Shown: in pieces, positions 8,824 to 17,829 of the stretch
Layout: each line of letters starts with the position of its first letter
Numbering within the stretch: the first letter of the stretch is position 1
Assembly (NCBI GenBank): GCA_913061415.1
Contig: CAJXUD010000007.1
Location: 1 to 64,000 of the forward strand
Origin: an uncultured Oleispira sp.
GTDB lineage: Bacteria > Pseudomonadota > Gammaproteobacteria > Pseudomonadales > Oceanobacteraceae
Direction of reading: 5' to 3'
DNA: 64,000 bases
Notes under the pieces: model-generated
Databases searched by the model: none
The model's input: only the letters and a program-made list of their open reading frames with translations
Told to the model about the DNA's origin: nothing
Position numbers and translations under genes: made by a program

Positions 8824-10224
8824 GTGTTTAGTCGAATCAAAAGAATTCCCAGCACGCATGCGCTCTGGGTAGTATTAAATCATGGATTCTCAAAGACTTT
8901 AATGGCACTGAAGTTTTTGCTGGCTGCCAAGTTTTTAGGCCCTGAATTAATGGGTGTTGTGGGGCTTTTACTGGTCATTTATGCAATAGCTGAATCTTTA
9001 TCAGAATTCGGCTTGATACAGGCGATAATTCAAGCACCTGAAGCCCCTAGTGTCTTGCAAATTAATTCGGTGTGGTGGGCATCATTTGTTCGAGGAGTAG
9101 GCTTATCTTTATTATTGGTCGGTATTGGATATTTTTACCCAATTCAGAGTTATAGTGAAGACTTCATTATCGCTGCATTTATAATAGCGGTCTGCGCACT
9201 TTTAAAATCTATTTCAAGTCCAACATTGTATTTAGCGCAAAGAGAACGGTGGTTCAGTAGGTTATTCCTTCATAGTTTTGGTGGTGCATTATTAGACATA
9301 GCAATTACCATCTGGTGTTTGATGAGCCAGAAGGGAATTTTGTCAGTATTTATAGGTTTGATAGCTTCGGAGTTTATAAAGACGGTAGCGTCCTACTTTA
9401 TATTTTCAACTGATAGATATCGATTCCAAAGGCTGTTATCACCAAGTTTTAATGTGTCTAGTTACATGATGTATGGAAAATGGATTTGGGGGGGGAATAT
9501 CGTAAACCTGTTATTAAACCAATCAGACAAGTTAATTACGGGCTCAATGCTTGGTAATTCCGCACTGGGAATCTACCAAATGGGAGGAAGGCTTGCCCAG
9601 CTTGGGATTTCAGATGTGGCAGTTGCATTTGGTCAGTATTTGTTCCCCTCGTTCTCACGACTTAATAATGATATTGAAGAAAGGAATAATTTATTTTTTA
9701 AAGCATTTGTTTATATGTTGATTTTCTCGCTGTCATCGGCTTTAACATTAATGATCGTTTCGCAACATATACCATACTTTTTAGGCGATGATTGGGGAGA
9801 GAGTGTTGCAATATTGCGCATTTTAGCAATATCAATGATGTTTGGCGCATTAATCTCAGTCTTAGTTGCATACCATCGTGCTTCTGGTTTTCCATCACGC
9901 GTCACTAAAGCATCCTTATGCCAGCTAGGGGTGTTTATACCTACATTATATTTATCAATTTCATTATATGGCGTTGTAGGGGTTGCAATAAGTACAGTAA
10001 TTAGCACAGGTGTAGCTCTATGCTTGTTATTAAGGGGTACTGATTTAACCTTGAAAATAATTAATGAAAAGCTTGCCTGTTTTTATAAAAAAATATTCAA
10101 TTTTGTTTTTATATTATTACTAGCACTCTTTCTTGATTCTATGTGGCTACAGCTTTTAACCTGCCTAGTAGCCATTGCGCAACTGTTACATGCTATATAT
10201 ATGAACGAGAGGGTAGTTACATGA
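8824..10224 (+). CDS. wzx: Oligosaccharide flippase (Wzx-like)
   Basis: About 466 residues with twelve or more hydrophobic segments and the polysaccharide-transporter (MOP/PST) layout: an N-terminal amphipathic start, a long series of membrane helices, and a mid-protein QSDKLITGSMLGNSALGIYQMG pattern typical of Wzx/RfbX flippases. It would move undecaprenyl-linked repeat units across the inner membrane. The GTG at 8824 is preferred because GGAG lies six bases upstream; an in-frame ATG at 8791 has no ribosome site. Its stop overlaps the next gene's start (ATGA at 10221). It opens the low-GC polysaccharide operon. Confidence 0.88.
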   Translation: MFSRIKRIPSTHALWVVLNHGFSKTLMALKFLLAAKFLGPELMGVVGLLLVIYAIAESLSEFGLIQAIIQAPEAPSVLQINSVWWASFVRGVGLSLLLVGIGYFYPIQSYSEDFIIAAFIIAVCALLKSISSPTLYLAQRERWFSRLFLHSFGGALLDIAITIWCLMSQKGILSVFIGLIASEFIKTVASYFIFSTDRYRFQRLLSPSFNVSSYMMYGKWIWGGNIVNLLLNQSDKLITGSMLGNSALGIYQMGGRLAQLGISDVAVAFGQYLFPSFSRLNNDIEERNNLFFKAFVYMLIFSLSSALTLMIVSQHIPYFLGDDWGESVAILRILAISMMFGALISVLVAYHRASGFPSRVTKASLCQLGVFIPTLYLSISLYGVVGVAISTVISTGVALCLLLRGTDLTLKIINEKLACFYKKIFNFVFILLLALFLDSMWLQLLTCLVAIAQLLHAIYMNERVVT

Positions 10225-11024
10225 AAGTAGCAATTAATTATTCTGATAGCCGTTTCGAAAGGAATAGAAGATGGAATACCATGACTGCTAAATTGTTTGG
10301 TGGGGTTGATAAAGTAGTTGAGTATTCGCCTAGTGATATTGACCTAGAATTTTACGAAGAAAATTCTAAAGTGCTAAATCAATCTAGAGGTGGGGGATAC
10401 TGGTTATGGAAACCTTATTTTATAGCAAAAACCCTATCTGATTTATCAGACGGAGACTATTTATTTTATAGTGACTCTGGCGCTGTGTATTTAAATAGTG
10501 TGGATTATTTGATAGAAATTCTAGAATCCAATTCTGATGAGATTATGCTGTTTGAATCGCCTTTGATTGAGAAGCAGTGGACAAATAAACATCTAATTAA
10601 ATACATGGGAATGGAAAATTCTGCGGCGCTTGAAGAAAATCAAATTATTGCTAGCTATTTGTTGATTAAAAAATCTGCAAAAACAGTAGCATTTATTAAT
10701 GAGTATTTTGAATTATGTAGGAAAGAAGAGCTTGTCACTGATTTAATGACACGGAAAAGTGAAGAAGCCTTTGATCATAGACATGACCAATCAATATTAA
10801 GCCTTCTTGCAAAGCAACTCGGCATTAAGCCATATCGGGATCCTTCTGATTATGGTGTATTTCCATTCAGATATTTTTCAGTATCTAGGTTGTTTAGAGT
10901 GAATAATTATATAAATAATTATCCAGTAATATTGCTGTCAAATAGAAAAGCGCACCCGTTATACTATTGGTTGAAGTATAAAGTAAGAGTAATGCTGAGC
11001 AAGGTAGTTACATATGATATTTAA
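10221..11024 (+). CDS. Putative glycosyltransferase (GT-A-like), polysaccharide operon
   Basis: The 267-residue soluble protein has YWLWKPYFIAKTL at about 60-72, followed by DGDYLFYSDSGAVY at 77-90. This arrangement is seen in capsule-locus proteins thought to be nucleotide-sugar transferases, where the aspartate pair (here D85-S86-G87) replaces a classical DXD. The later HRHDQSILSLLAKQLGIKPYRDPS segment also fits a GT-A donor-site fold. The start at 10221 overlaps the flippase stop; an upstream in-frame ATG at 10143 lies inside the flippase gene and is not used here. Donor and acceptor are unknown. Its tight overlap with neighbours supports a role in building the repeat unit. Confidence 0.7.
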   Translation: MKVAINYSDSRFERNRRWNTMTAKLFGGVDKVVEYSPSDIDLEFYEENSKVLNQSRGGGYWLWKPYFIAKTLSDLSDGDYLFYSDSGAVYLNSVDYLIEILESNSDEIMLFESPLIEKQWTNKHLIKYMGMENSAALEENQIIASYLLIKKSAKTVAFINEYFELCRKEELVTDLMTRKSEEAFDHRHDQSILSLLAKQLGIKPYRDPSDYGVFPFRYFSVSRLFRVNNYINNYPVILLSNRKAHPLYYWLKYKVRVMLSKVVTYDI

Positions 11025-12006
11025 TTTCTATTCCCGTCTCGAAAGTGGACATAGGGCGGAATATATAACTTTTAGTAAGTTAAAGTTAGGTGGTGAACGG
11101 GTTCGTGGCTTGCAATTACTAAGCTCTAGGAAGCCGCTCCTATTTCTAATGGTAGAAGAAAATTTTATTTTGTATTTTTTGGTGGCATTGCTTAGGTCAC
11201 TTTTCAAACTAAAAACAGTAGGGTTGGTCTTTAGGGCAAAAGAATGTGTAGTAAAAGATACAGCTAGATTGAAAATTAAATTCATGCTTTTTAAAATATT
11301 AAAGCCGAATAAAATGGTGACATCTTTATCGATTGTCCCATTTTTTGTTGCGCCAGAATTGTGTGAAATTTGCGATGATTGGATTTATGATTTTCAGTTT
11401 TGGGATGTTGATTTTTTGGAATCAACAGTTGATGATAATAATGTAGGTTTTGCGTTGTCTGATATCAGAGATAAAGCAAAAGGTCGAAAGATTGTATGTG
11501 CTATTGGTAGGCAGGATACGAGCAAAGGGTTTGATAAATTTATTCAGCTATATATTAACTCTGCCAAGTTAAGGGGGGAGTTTCTATTCGTCTCGGGTGG
11601 GTGTGTAAGTGGGGTGGATAATGTTCAACTTAGAGCTTTTGAAGACTGTGGTGCACTCCTTTGGAATAGAAGAATTAGTGATTCTGAGTTGGTCGCTTTA
11701 TATGGAGCTGCTGATGTGGTTTGGGCTTGTTATTCACCAGAGTATAATCAATCCTCTGGTGTTCTAGGGCGCGCCTTGCAATATGGGAAGAGTGTTATTG
11801 TAAGGCGAGGTTCACTCATGGAATGCCTTGCTAGTGAATGGTCAGGTTCTTCTTTTGCATCACTAGAAATGCCTAGCTGTGAGGGCGCCGAGAGCATATT
11901 ATTAAAAATATCCTCATCGGAACGAGGATATGAAAGAGGGAGTGAGTTGTGTAGCAAAAGCATGACTGTGCTAATGGATTCGTTAGCAGGAAGGAATAAT
12001 GAGTAG
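11014..12006 (+). CDS. Glycosyltransferase, GT-B fold (family 4-like)
   Basis: This 330-residue protein has a C-terminal half with the GT-B pattern: a strand followed by GRQDTSKGFDKFIQLY at about 168-183, then ALLWNRRISDSELVALYGAADVVWACYSPEYNQSSGVLGRALQYGKSVIV. The SSGVLGRAL segment stands where the E-x7-E donor motif normally lies, with Ser/Gly in place of the first Glu, so it is an atypical member. It overlaps the previous gene by 11 bp and the next by 8 bp, and AAGG precedes the ATG. It probably adds one sugar to the lipid-linked repeat unit. Confidence 0.75.
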   Translation: MIFNFYSRLESGHRAEYITFSKLKLGGERVRGLQLLSSRKPLLFLMVEENFILYFLVALLRSLFKLKTVGLVFRAKECVVKDTARLKIKFMLFKILKPNKMVTSLSIVPFFVAPELCEICDDWIYDFQFWDVDFLESTVDDNNVGFALSDIRDKAKGRKIVCAIGRQDTSKGFDKFIQLYINSAKLRGEFLFVSGGCVSGVDNVQLRAFEDCGALLWNRRISDSELVALYGAADVVWACYSPEYNQSSGVLGRALQYGKSVIVRRGSLMECLASEWSGSSFASLEMPSCEGAESILLKISSSERGYERGSELCSKSMTVLMDSLAGRNNE

Positions 12007-13240
12007 TAATTATTTTAATTGGGAGAATAAGCAAGAGATAATAGCTTGGTGTATTATTATCTTATCATCAGTGCTTATTTTAAGCCCAATGGGGAGTAAT
12101 AAACTGCTTGTGTTTTCTGGGGTGTTTGTTGTTGAAATAGTCCTGTTCCCCATAATACTTATTGCGTATTCACATTTTAATAGTGTGAAAATGGGTATTA
12201 GTAGTTTGTTTTATAGCGGGCAATTATTCATTGTTCTGCTTTGTACCCTCGCGCTATTTTTCGTAGGTGGGATATCTGGTGATAGCATAACAGGTAGTTA
12301 TTCAATGGCTAGATCAATGATGTTCTTTTTTATAGGTTGGTGGTTTGTTTCGGTCGGTATGAAAGTGACTGGAAAACATAAGCTTTTATACCTGCTAGCT
12401 ATAATTATAGTGTTAAGCGTATTATCTTCAGTATATTATTACGAAGTAGATTCGCCAGGTATTAAATCACCATATTCACTTTCTGTATTGTGTTTGCTTG
12501 CATTGCTTGCGGTAGAATTCAAAAATAAAAAATTCTTATTCTTTGTGATTTTTACTGTAGGTCTATTATCGGTTAAAAGCTCATTTAGATCTTATTGGCT
12601 AGCACTGATTTTTCTTTATTCAGGATTATTCTATACGTATTTTCGCGATATTTTTATCTTGTCTGGTACTAGGGTGGTGCTTAATTCAAATAAAATACTC
12701 CAACTTTCAGCTCTTATAATAGTATGTACTTTATTGTCTACATTACTGGCTAGTCATATCTATGAGTGGATTGCTTCTGACCCCAGTAGGTATCATCAAA
12801 TTATTTACAAAAGCCAGGAGTTATTTAATACAGTTATATATGGCGATACTTTAGGTAGTTCTGAGGCTGAACGACTTGGGCAGCTCAGCTTCTTATTAGT
12901 TAATTGGGGTTCTTTTATTCTACCTGGTGGGTTTCAAAATGGATCATCTTTATTTACTATGCATGACTCTTCGCCAGTCAAGGATAGTGTGTACATGTAC
13001 TTATCAGTAGTGCTTGGTATGGTGCTGGCTATACCTTCAATATGCTATGTAATTCTTCGTCTTGCTATTGGCTATAATAATACCATTCAGCCGTTGAGGC
13101 CTTTATTTTTATCAATAATTTTTATTATAGTCATTATCTTCTTTACGCAAGGGGCTGTTCTGATGAAAGTAAGTGATGCATTTTATCTAGGTACTTTGTT
13201 AGCGTACTTAACTCGTCGTGAGGGCGTTCAGTGCAATTAA
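11999..13240 (+). CDS. wzy: Candidate repeat-unit polymerase (Wzy-like), multi-spanning membrane protein
   Basis: The 413-residue protein is almost wholly hydrophobic with about ten to eleven predicted membrane helices. One larger external loop at about residues 255-320 (SHIYEWIASDPSRYHQIIYKS through NGSSLFTMHDSSPVKDSVY) contains the Arg, His and Asp residues expected of Wzy polymerases. Wzy proteins share little sequence, so the call rests on topology and on position between glycosyltransferases in an operon that already has a flippase. Its ATG overlaps the end of the previous gene. Confidence 0.68.
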   Translation: MSSNYFNWENKQEIIAWCIIILSSVLILSPMGSNKLLVFSGVFVVEIVLFPIILIAYSHFNSVKMGISSLFYSGQLFIVLLCTLALFFVGGISGDSITGSYSMARSMMFFFIGWWFVSVGMKVTGKHKLLYLLAIIIVLSVLSSVYYYEVDSPGIKSPYSLSVLCLLALLAVEFKNKKFLFFVIFTVGLLSVKSSFRSYWLALIFLYSGLFYTYFRDIFILSGTRVVLNSNKILQLSALIIVCTLLSTLLASHIYEWIASDPSRYHQIIYKSQELFNTVIYGDTLGSSEAERLGQLSFLLVNWGSFILPGGFQNGSSLFTMHDSSPVKDSVYMYLSVVLGMVLAIPSICYVILRLAIGYNNTIQPLRPLFLSIIFIIVIIFFTQGAVLMKVSDAFYLGTLLAYLTRREGVQCN

Positions 13241-13336
13241 ATACATCTGGGTTGTATATTAAAAGAATAATATCTCCAAGGTATGTTTAGGGGTTTTAGT
13301 GCTAATGTTACTGCAATAATTACAAGGGTTGTGACT

Positions 13337-14488
13337 ATGATTAATGACAAAAGACAAAAGCTGAAAATCTTAGTAGTTTACCATTATATTGCAAAGTACC
13401 GTGGGCCAATTTTTGATGCGCTTGCAATGCATGATGAAAATATTGAATTTCAATTTTCATCAGATATCTTAGCCAATAATGATATAGAGCTGATCTCTAA
13501 TACATTCTATGAAAATAATAATTTTCATAGGCTTGAAAATAAATGGGTTTTCAAAGGGTTGTGGCAGAGAGGGTTGATGAAGTTAATTGCAGTTGAACAG
13601 TATGACGTGGTGATTTTTCTAGCTGATCCCGGATTTTTCACGACCTGGTTAGCCTCTATATACTTAAAATTCAAGCCCGCTAAGGTGATTTTTTGGACGC
13701 ATGGTTTTATTCGGGGGAATTCATTAAAGGATAAACTTAAATTATTTTTCTATCGATTGGCTGATGGTATTTTCCTTTATGGTGATCGAGCTAAATTAAA
13801 ACTGAGCTCAGCCGGTGTGCCTTTTAATAAACTATATCCAATCTACAACTCACTTGATTATTTGGAACAAAGTAAAATACGGGATTCTATAACATCTTCT
13901 GAGATCAAATTAAAAAAGCGTGATGTTTTTAGTGAGCCGGACACATTTCAGATAGTTTTTGTTGGTAGACTTACTCCTCAAAAAAAACTAGGGAAGATTC
14001 TTGAGTTAGTTCACCAGCTAAAGAAGGAAGGACTTCTTGTGAATTTGTTGATAATAGGCGACGGGATTGAGCTTCCCTTGCTGCTCGATCAAACCTCTTA
14101 TCTTGGTATTTCAAGTCAGGTTGTTTTTTATGGGAAAACGTATAACGAGAAAGAGTTAGCCGTTTTACTTATGGGAAGTGATCTGTGTGTTTCGCCCGGT
14201 GAAATTGGGTTAACAGCAATGCATGTAATGGCTTATGGAGTTCCGGTTATTACGCATAGTAATGAGTTTACCCAGATGCCAGAATTTGAAGCTGTTATTA
14301 ATGGTATTACGGGCGCTTTATTTATGGATGGCGATTATGAAGAAATGTATAGGCTGGTTAAAACGATGATTAATGAGCCGATAAAAAATATTTCACAAAA
14401 CTGTATTGATGTTATTGAGGAAAAATATAATCCAGTATCACAAAAAAAATTAATAATAGAGGCAATTGATGCGCTTTACAATACTTAA
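13337..14488 (+). CDS. Glycosyltransferase family 4 protein
   Basis: About 383 residues with the GT4 GT-B signature: IVFVGRLTPQKKLGKILELVHQLK at about 213-237, then DLCVSPGEIGLTAMHVMAYGVPVI with the donor-binding E-x7 region, and NGITGALFMDGD. The N-terminal acceptor domain carries a hydrophobic patch (WLASIYLKFKPAKVIFWTHGF) consistent with peripheral membrane binding. AAGGG lies eight bases before the ATG at 13337, so I prefer it over an ATG at 13283 that has none. It follows wzy by about 100 bp and its 3' end overlaps the acyltransferase gene. Donor sugar unknown. Confidence 0.82.
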   Translation: MINDKRQKLKILVVYHYIAKYRGPIFDALAMHDENIEFQFSSDILANNDIELISNTFYENNNFHRLENKWVFKGLWQRGLMKLIAVEQYDVVIFLADPGFFTTWLASIYLKFKPAKVIFWTHGFIRGNSLKDKLKLFFYRLADGIFLYGDRAKLKLSSAGVPFNKLYPIYNSLDYLEQSKIRDSITSSEIKLKKRDVFSEPDTFQIVFVGRLTPQKKLGKILELVHQLKKEGLLVNLLIIGDGIELPLLLDQTSYLGISSQVVFYGKTYNEKELAVLLMGSDLCVSPGEIGLTAMHVMAYGVPVITHSNEFTQMPEFEAVINGITGALFMDGDYEEMYRLVKTMINEPIKNISQNCIDVIEEKYNPVSQKKLIIEAIDALYNT

Positions 14489-15014
14489 ACTTTATGCACG
14501 TTTTGCGAGAAATATTTTTCAAAATTCTATTACTCGAAGGAGGAGAATACCTTATTCGAGTGATGTGAAAATACGCTCTAATATAAGTAAAGATATAATT
14601 GTAGGCGAATTTGCATACATTGGCCGAGGTGCCGAAATCACCCAAGGTGTTGAGGTTGGTAACTACACGATGCTAGCAACTTCGGTATCAATTGTAGGTG
14701 GTGATCATAATTTTAATAAACCAGAGTTGCCAATAGTATTCTCAGGTCGCCCTATGCTTGAAAAAACAATTATTGGTATGGATGTGTGGGTTGGGCACAA
14801 AGCTATAGTGCTTTCAGGCGTTTCAATTGGTGATGGTGCAATAATCGCAGCTGGGAGTGTAGTTAGTAAAGATGTCCCACCCTGCACAATCTATGGTGGT
14901 GTACCTGCAAGGTTTATTAAGAATCGATTCGCCGATACAAAGCAGAAGGGCGCGCATCTGGAGTTTTTATTAAAGAAACCGATGGTGGGGTTGCCCCCAT
15001 CATCCAGGAAGTAA
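14469..15014 (+). CDS. Hexapeptide-repeat acyltransferase (LbH, CatB/NeuD-like)
   Basis: The 181-residue protein contains runs of the hexapeptide pattern (ISKDIIVGEFAYIGRGAEITQGVEVG) forming a left-handed beta-helix, the loop VGGDHNFNKP with the likely catalytic His, and VWVGHKAIVLSGVSIGDGAIIAAGSVV ending in YGGVPARFI. These are typical of xenobiotic/virginiamycin-type acetyltransferases found in polysaccharide clusters. It probably O-acetylates a sugar of the repeat unit using acetyl-CoA. ATG 14469 follows a TTG at 14466. The start overlaps the upstream glycosyltransferase by 20 bp. Confidence 0.85.
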   Translation: MRFTILKLYARFARNIFQNSITRRRRIPYSSDVKIRSNISKDIIVGEFAYIGRGAEITQGVEVGNYTMLATSVSIVGGDHNFNKPELPIVFSGRPMLEKTIIGMDVWVGHKAIVLSGVSIGDGAIIAAGSVVSKDVPPCTIYGGVPARFIKNRFADTKQKGAHLEFLLKKPMVGLPPSSRK

Positions 15015-15053
15015 ACAGCATAGAAGTTTTGGTTTTTAAGAGTAAAAGTAAAT

Positions 15054-15617
15054 ATGTATATTAAAGATAAAGAGCTATTAAATTCACCTGTATTCAGTGT
15101 AAGTAATAAGGTTGTTCGGGTTTTTTGGGGTTTTGTCTATGTTGTTTTTATAAAGTACTCACCAGTTTTTTTATTTAAGTGGAGGGTGTTTATTCTTAAA
15201 CTATTTGGTGCCGATATTAGTTGGTCATCAAGAATCTACCCAACAGCCAGAATCTGGCTACCTTGCAACTTAAAAATGTCAGATGGGGCGACCGTTGGGC
15301 CTAGAGTTAATGTGTATAATCAGGGGCGTATAGATATTGGGCCTAATGCAATTATTAGTCAGGACGTATCGCTTTGTGCGAGTACTCACGACTATAACAA
15401 ACCTACTCACCCACTAGTGCTAGCGCCAATTCGAATTGAAAGTGATGTATGGGTATGTGCTGAAGCATTTATAGGGCCTAATGTCACACTTTGCATTGGT
15501 TCTGTTATAGGTGCGCGCGCTGTTATAAGTAAGGATACTTTTGCTTGGGGAGTGTATGGCGGAAACCCTGCTGTTAAAATTAATGAAAGGAATGGATATC
15601 ACCTAAATGACAACTAA
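15054..15617 (+). CDS. wcaF: Colanic acid-type acetyltransferase WcaF
   Basis: The 187-residue protein matches the WcaF pattern: an N-terminal hydrophobic helix, then WSSRIYPTARIWLPCNLKMSDGATVGPRVNVYNQG, the CASTHDYNKPTHPLVLAPI segment carrying the catalytic His, and YGGNPAVKI near the end. It is a left-handed beta-helix acetyltransferase expected to O-acetylate the exopolysaccharide repeat unit. It overlaps the next gene by 11 bp, so the two are probably coupled. It is the second acyltransferase in the operon, suggesting two modification sites. Confidence 0.88.
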   Translation: MYIKDKELLNSPVFSVSNKVVRVFWGFVYVVFIKYSPVFLFKWRVFILKLFGADISWSSRIYPTARIWLPCNLKMSDGATVGPRVNVYNQGRIDIGPNAIISQDVSLCASTHDYNKPTHPLVLAPIRIESDVWVCAEAFIGPNVTLCIGSVIGARAVISKDTFAWGVYGGNPAVKINERNGYHLNDN

Positions 15618-16524
15618 TATATCTGTATTAATACTAACGTATAACGAAGAATTGCATATTGAGCGATGTATTAAATCATTACTTCATATTACTAGTAATA
15701 TATTCATAGTAGATAGTTTCTCAAATGATAAAACAGTTGCTATTTGTGAATCGCTTGGCGCTAAAGTTTATATGCGAAAGTGGAAAAATTATGCCGACCA
15801 GTTTCAGTGGGGGCTAGATAATTGCCCTATAGAAACAGAGTGGGTTATGAGAATGGATGCTGATGAGTATATTGAGCTAGACTTGATTAACGAACTTCCG
15901 GCAGCGTTAGGTAATACAGATTCTTCAGTTAACGGTTTTTACATTAGGCGAAAGTACTTTTTCTTAGGGAAGTGGATTAAAAAAGGTGCCGTATACCCTC
16001 TGAATCTATTACGAATATGGCGCAATGGGCAAGGGAGAATTGAAAACCGTTGGATGGATGAGCATATTGTTCTTGATTGCGCACAAAGCACAAATCAGCT
16101 TGTCGGCCATATTGTTGATGATAATTTAAATACTACAAAGTGGTGGACTGAGAAGCATAATGCTTATGCTGATAGAGAGATGATTGATATTTTGGATAAA
16201 AAATATCACTTATTTACTCATGATAATGCAATTGCGCAAGAGTCTGGGTCACAAGCTAAAATAAAAAGAGTTATTAAAGAAAAATTCTACAATCAGCTCC
16301 CTGTATTTGTAAGACCTCTTTTATATTTTTTATACAGGTATTTCATTCGTTTAGGTTTTCTGGATGGACTTAGGGGATTTGCTTTTCATTTCTTTCAAGG
16401 TTACTGGTACCGTTCGCTTGTTGACTTAAGGGTTTATGAGGCTGAAAAATTAATCAAAAATGCTGCCGATAATCAAGAACGCATCGGTATTTTACAAGCA
16501 TTTACTGGGTTGAAACTACTGTGA
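15607..16524 (+). CDS. Glycosyltransferase family 2 protein
   Basis: A 305-residue GT-A enzyme. It starts with ISVLILTYNEELHIERCIKSL, followed by IVDSFSNDKTVAICESLGA and the metal/donor motif MRMDADEYIE with D84-x-D86. The WRNGQGRIENRWMDEHIVLD region fits the WaaE/KdtX-like subgroup that transfers beta-linked glucose or related sugars. C-terminal hydrophobic and basic segments suggest membrane association. It overlaps wcaF upstream and wcaI downstream (GTGA). Confidence 0.85.
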   Translation: MTTNISVLILTYNEELHIERCIKSLLHITSNIFIVDSFSNDKTVAICESLGAKVYMRKWKNYADQFQWGLDNCPIETEWVMRMDADEYIELDLINELPAALGNTDSSVNGFYIRRKYFFLGKWIKKGAVYPLNLLRIWRNGQGRIENRWMDEHIVLDCAQSTNQLVGHIVDDNLNTTKWWTEKHNAYADREMIDILDKKYHLFTHDNAIAQESGSQAKIKRVIKEKFYNQLPVFVRPLLYFLYRYFIRLGFLDGLRGFAFHFFQGYWYRSLVDLRVYEAEKLIKNAADNQERIGILQAFTGLKLL

Positions 16525-17789
16525 GGTTTTTGCTGTATAGTTTAAATTACTCACCAGAGTTAACAGGTATAGGTAAGTATAATGGTGAAATGTCAGGCTG
16601 GCTTGTTAATAACAAGGCTGATGTTCAGGTTATATCCGCCAAACCTTATTACCCAGAGTGGGAAGTATACCCAGATTATTCTGGCCTTGGTTATAAAACG
16701 TCAGTTGAAAGTGACGTTTTAGTTACTCGTTGCCCTTTGTATGTACCTGCTAAGCCAACCGCGCTTAAACGAATTGTTCATCTTGCGTCATTTGCGCTTA
16801 CTTCCGCACTTGCTTTGACTACTAAGTTGTTTTCATCGAAAACACGGCCAGACGTTCTATTCGTTGTGCAGCCCACATTATTTATCACTCCTGTAGCGCT
16901 TTTGTTTGCAAAGTTAGTGGGTGCTAAAACCGTATTGCACATACAAGATTATGAAGTCGATGCCATGTTTGGCCTTGGTCTTGCTAATGAGGGCTCTTTA
17001 CTTTCTCGTATTGCTTATGGGGTTGAAACTTGGTTGATGCGCCGTTTTGATGTTGTGTCGACTATATCCTTTAGTATGATCGAAAAAGCGAAACAGAAGG
17101 GTGTTAATGCCGATCAAATGTTGTTCTTTCCGAATTGGGCTGATACTGATTTTGTAACCCCCGATGTTGATGGTAGCTCTATACGTAATGAATGGGGATT
17201 AGCCAGTAGCGATAAGGTTGTTCTATATGCGGGTAATATGGGGGCAAAGCAAGGTTTAGAAATGGTGCTTGAGGCCGCAGCAAAATATCAAACTGAAATT
17301 AACCAGGCTGCAGGTGCTGTAAAGTTTGTTTTTGTTGGCGCTGGTGCGCATGTCGATGCTTTAAAGCAGATGGCGCAAGACCTTCAACTTGATAATGTTA
17401 TCTTTAAACCTTTGCAAGCTTGGGAAGATGTTCCGGCAATGCTTGTAATGGCTGATGTACATTTAGTAGTGCAAAAAAAGGGGGCTGCTGATGCGGTGCT
17501 ACCTTCTAAGTTAACCAATATATTGTCGGCAGGTGGTCGCTCAGTTGTAACGGCTGAGGTAGATACTGAGTTAGGACAGATAGAAGCGAATTACCCAGGT
17601 ATTTATACATTGGCTGACCCCGAGAATCTTGATGCTTTTATAGCCGCTTTAGATACTGAGTTAAATAAGATAGATCAAAATGACGGAAGTCATAATGTTA
17701 TTGCTCGCAAATATGCTGAGGAATACCTCAATAGGGATGCAATATTGTCTAATTTTTTAGATAATATGCAGCAGATAATTAAACAGTAG
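16521..17789 (+). CDS. wcaI: Colanic acid-type glycosyltransferase WcaI
   Basis: A 422-residue GT4-type enzyme beginning FLLYSLNYSPELTGIGKYNGEMSGWL, a hallmark of WcaI, with ISAKPYYPEWEVY and LHIQDYEVDAMFGLGL in the N-terminal domain. VVLYAGNMGAKQGLEMVLEAA and KGAADAVLPSKLTNILSAGG lie in the donor domain. The start is GTG at 16521, overlapping the previous stop. In colanic acid synthesis WcaI is thought to add a fucose residue, which suits the GDP-fucose genes immediately downstream. Confidence in the family is high, in the exact acceptor low. Confidence 0.9.
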   Translation: MRFLLYSLNYSPELTGIGKYNGEMSGWLVNNKADVQVISAKPYYPEWEVYPDYSGLGYKTSVESDVLVTRCPLYVPAKPTALKRIVHLASFALTSALALTTKLFSSKTRPDVLFVVQPTLFITPVALLFAKLVGAKTVLHIQDYEVDAMFGLGLANEGSLLSRIAYGVETWLMRRFDVVSTISFSMIEKAKQKGVNADQMLFFPNWADTDFVTPDVDGSSIRNEWGLASSDKVVLYAGNMGAKQGLEMVLEAAAKYQTEINQAAGAVKFVFVGAGAHVDALKQMAQDLQLDNVIFKPLQAWEDVPAMLVMADVHLVVQKKGAADAVLPSKLTNILSAGGRSVVTAEVDTELGQIEANYPGIYTLADPENLDAFIAALDTELNKIDQNDGSHNVIARKYAEEYLNRDAILSNFLDNMQQIIKQ

Positions 17790-17829
17790 TTCGAAGGACT
17801 GCATTAAGTAAAATATTAAGGGACTAGTA

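Noticed and set aside
10143-10220. N-terminal extension of the glycosyltransferase
   Set aside because: It lies inside the flippase gene; the ATG at 10221 overlaps the flippase stop in the usual ATGA manner.
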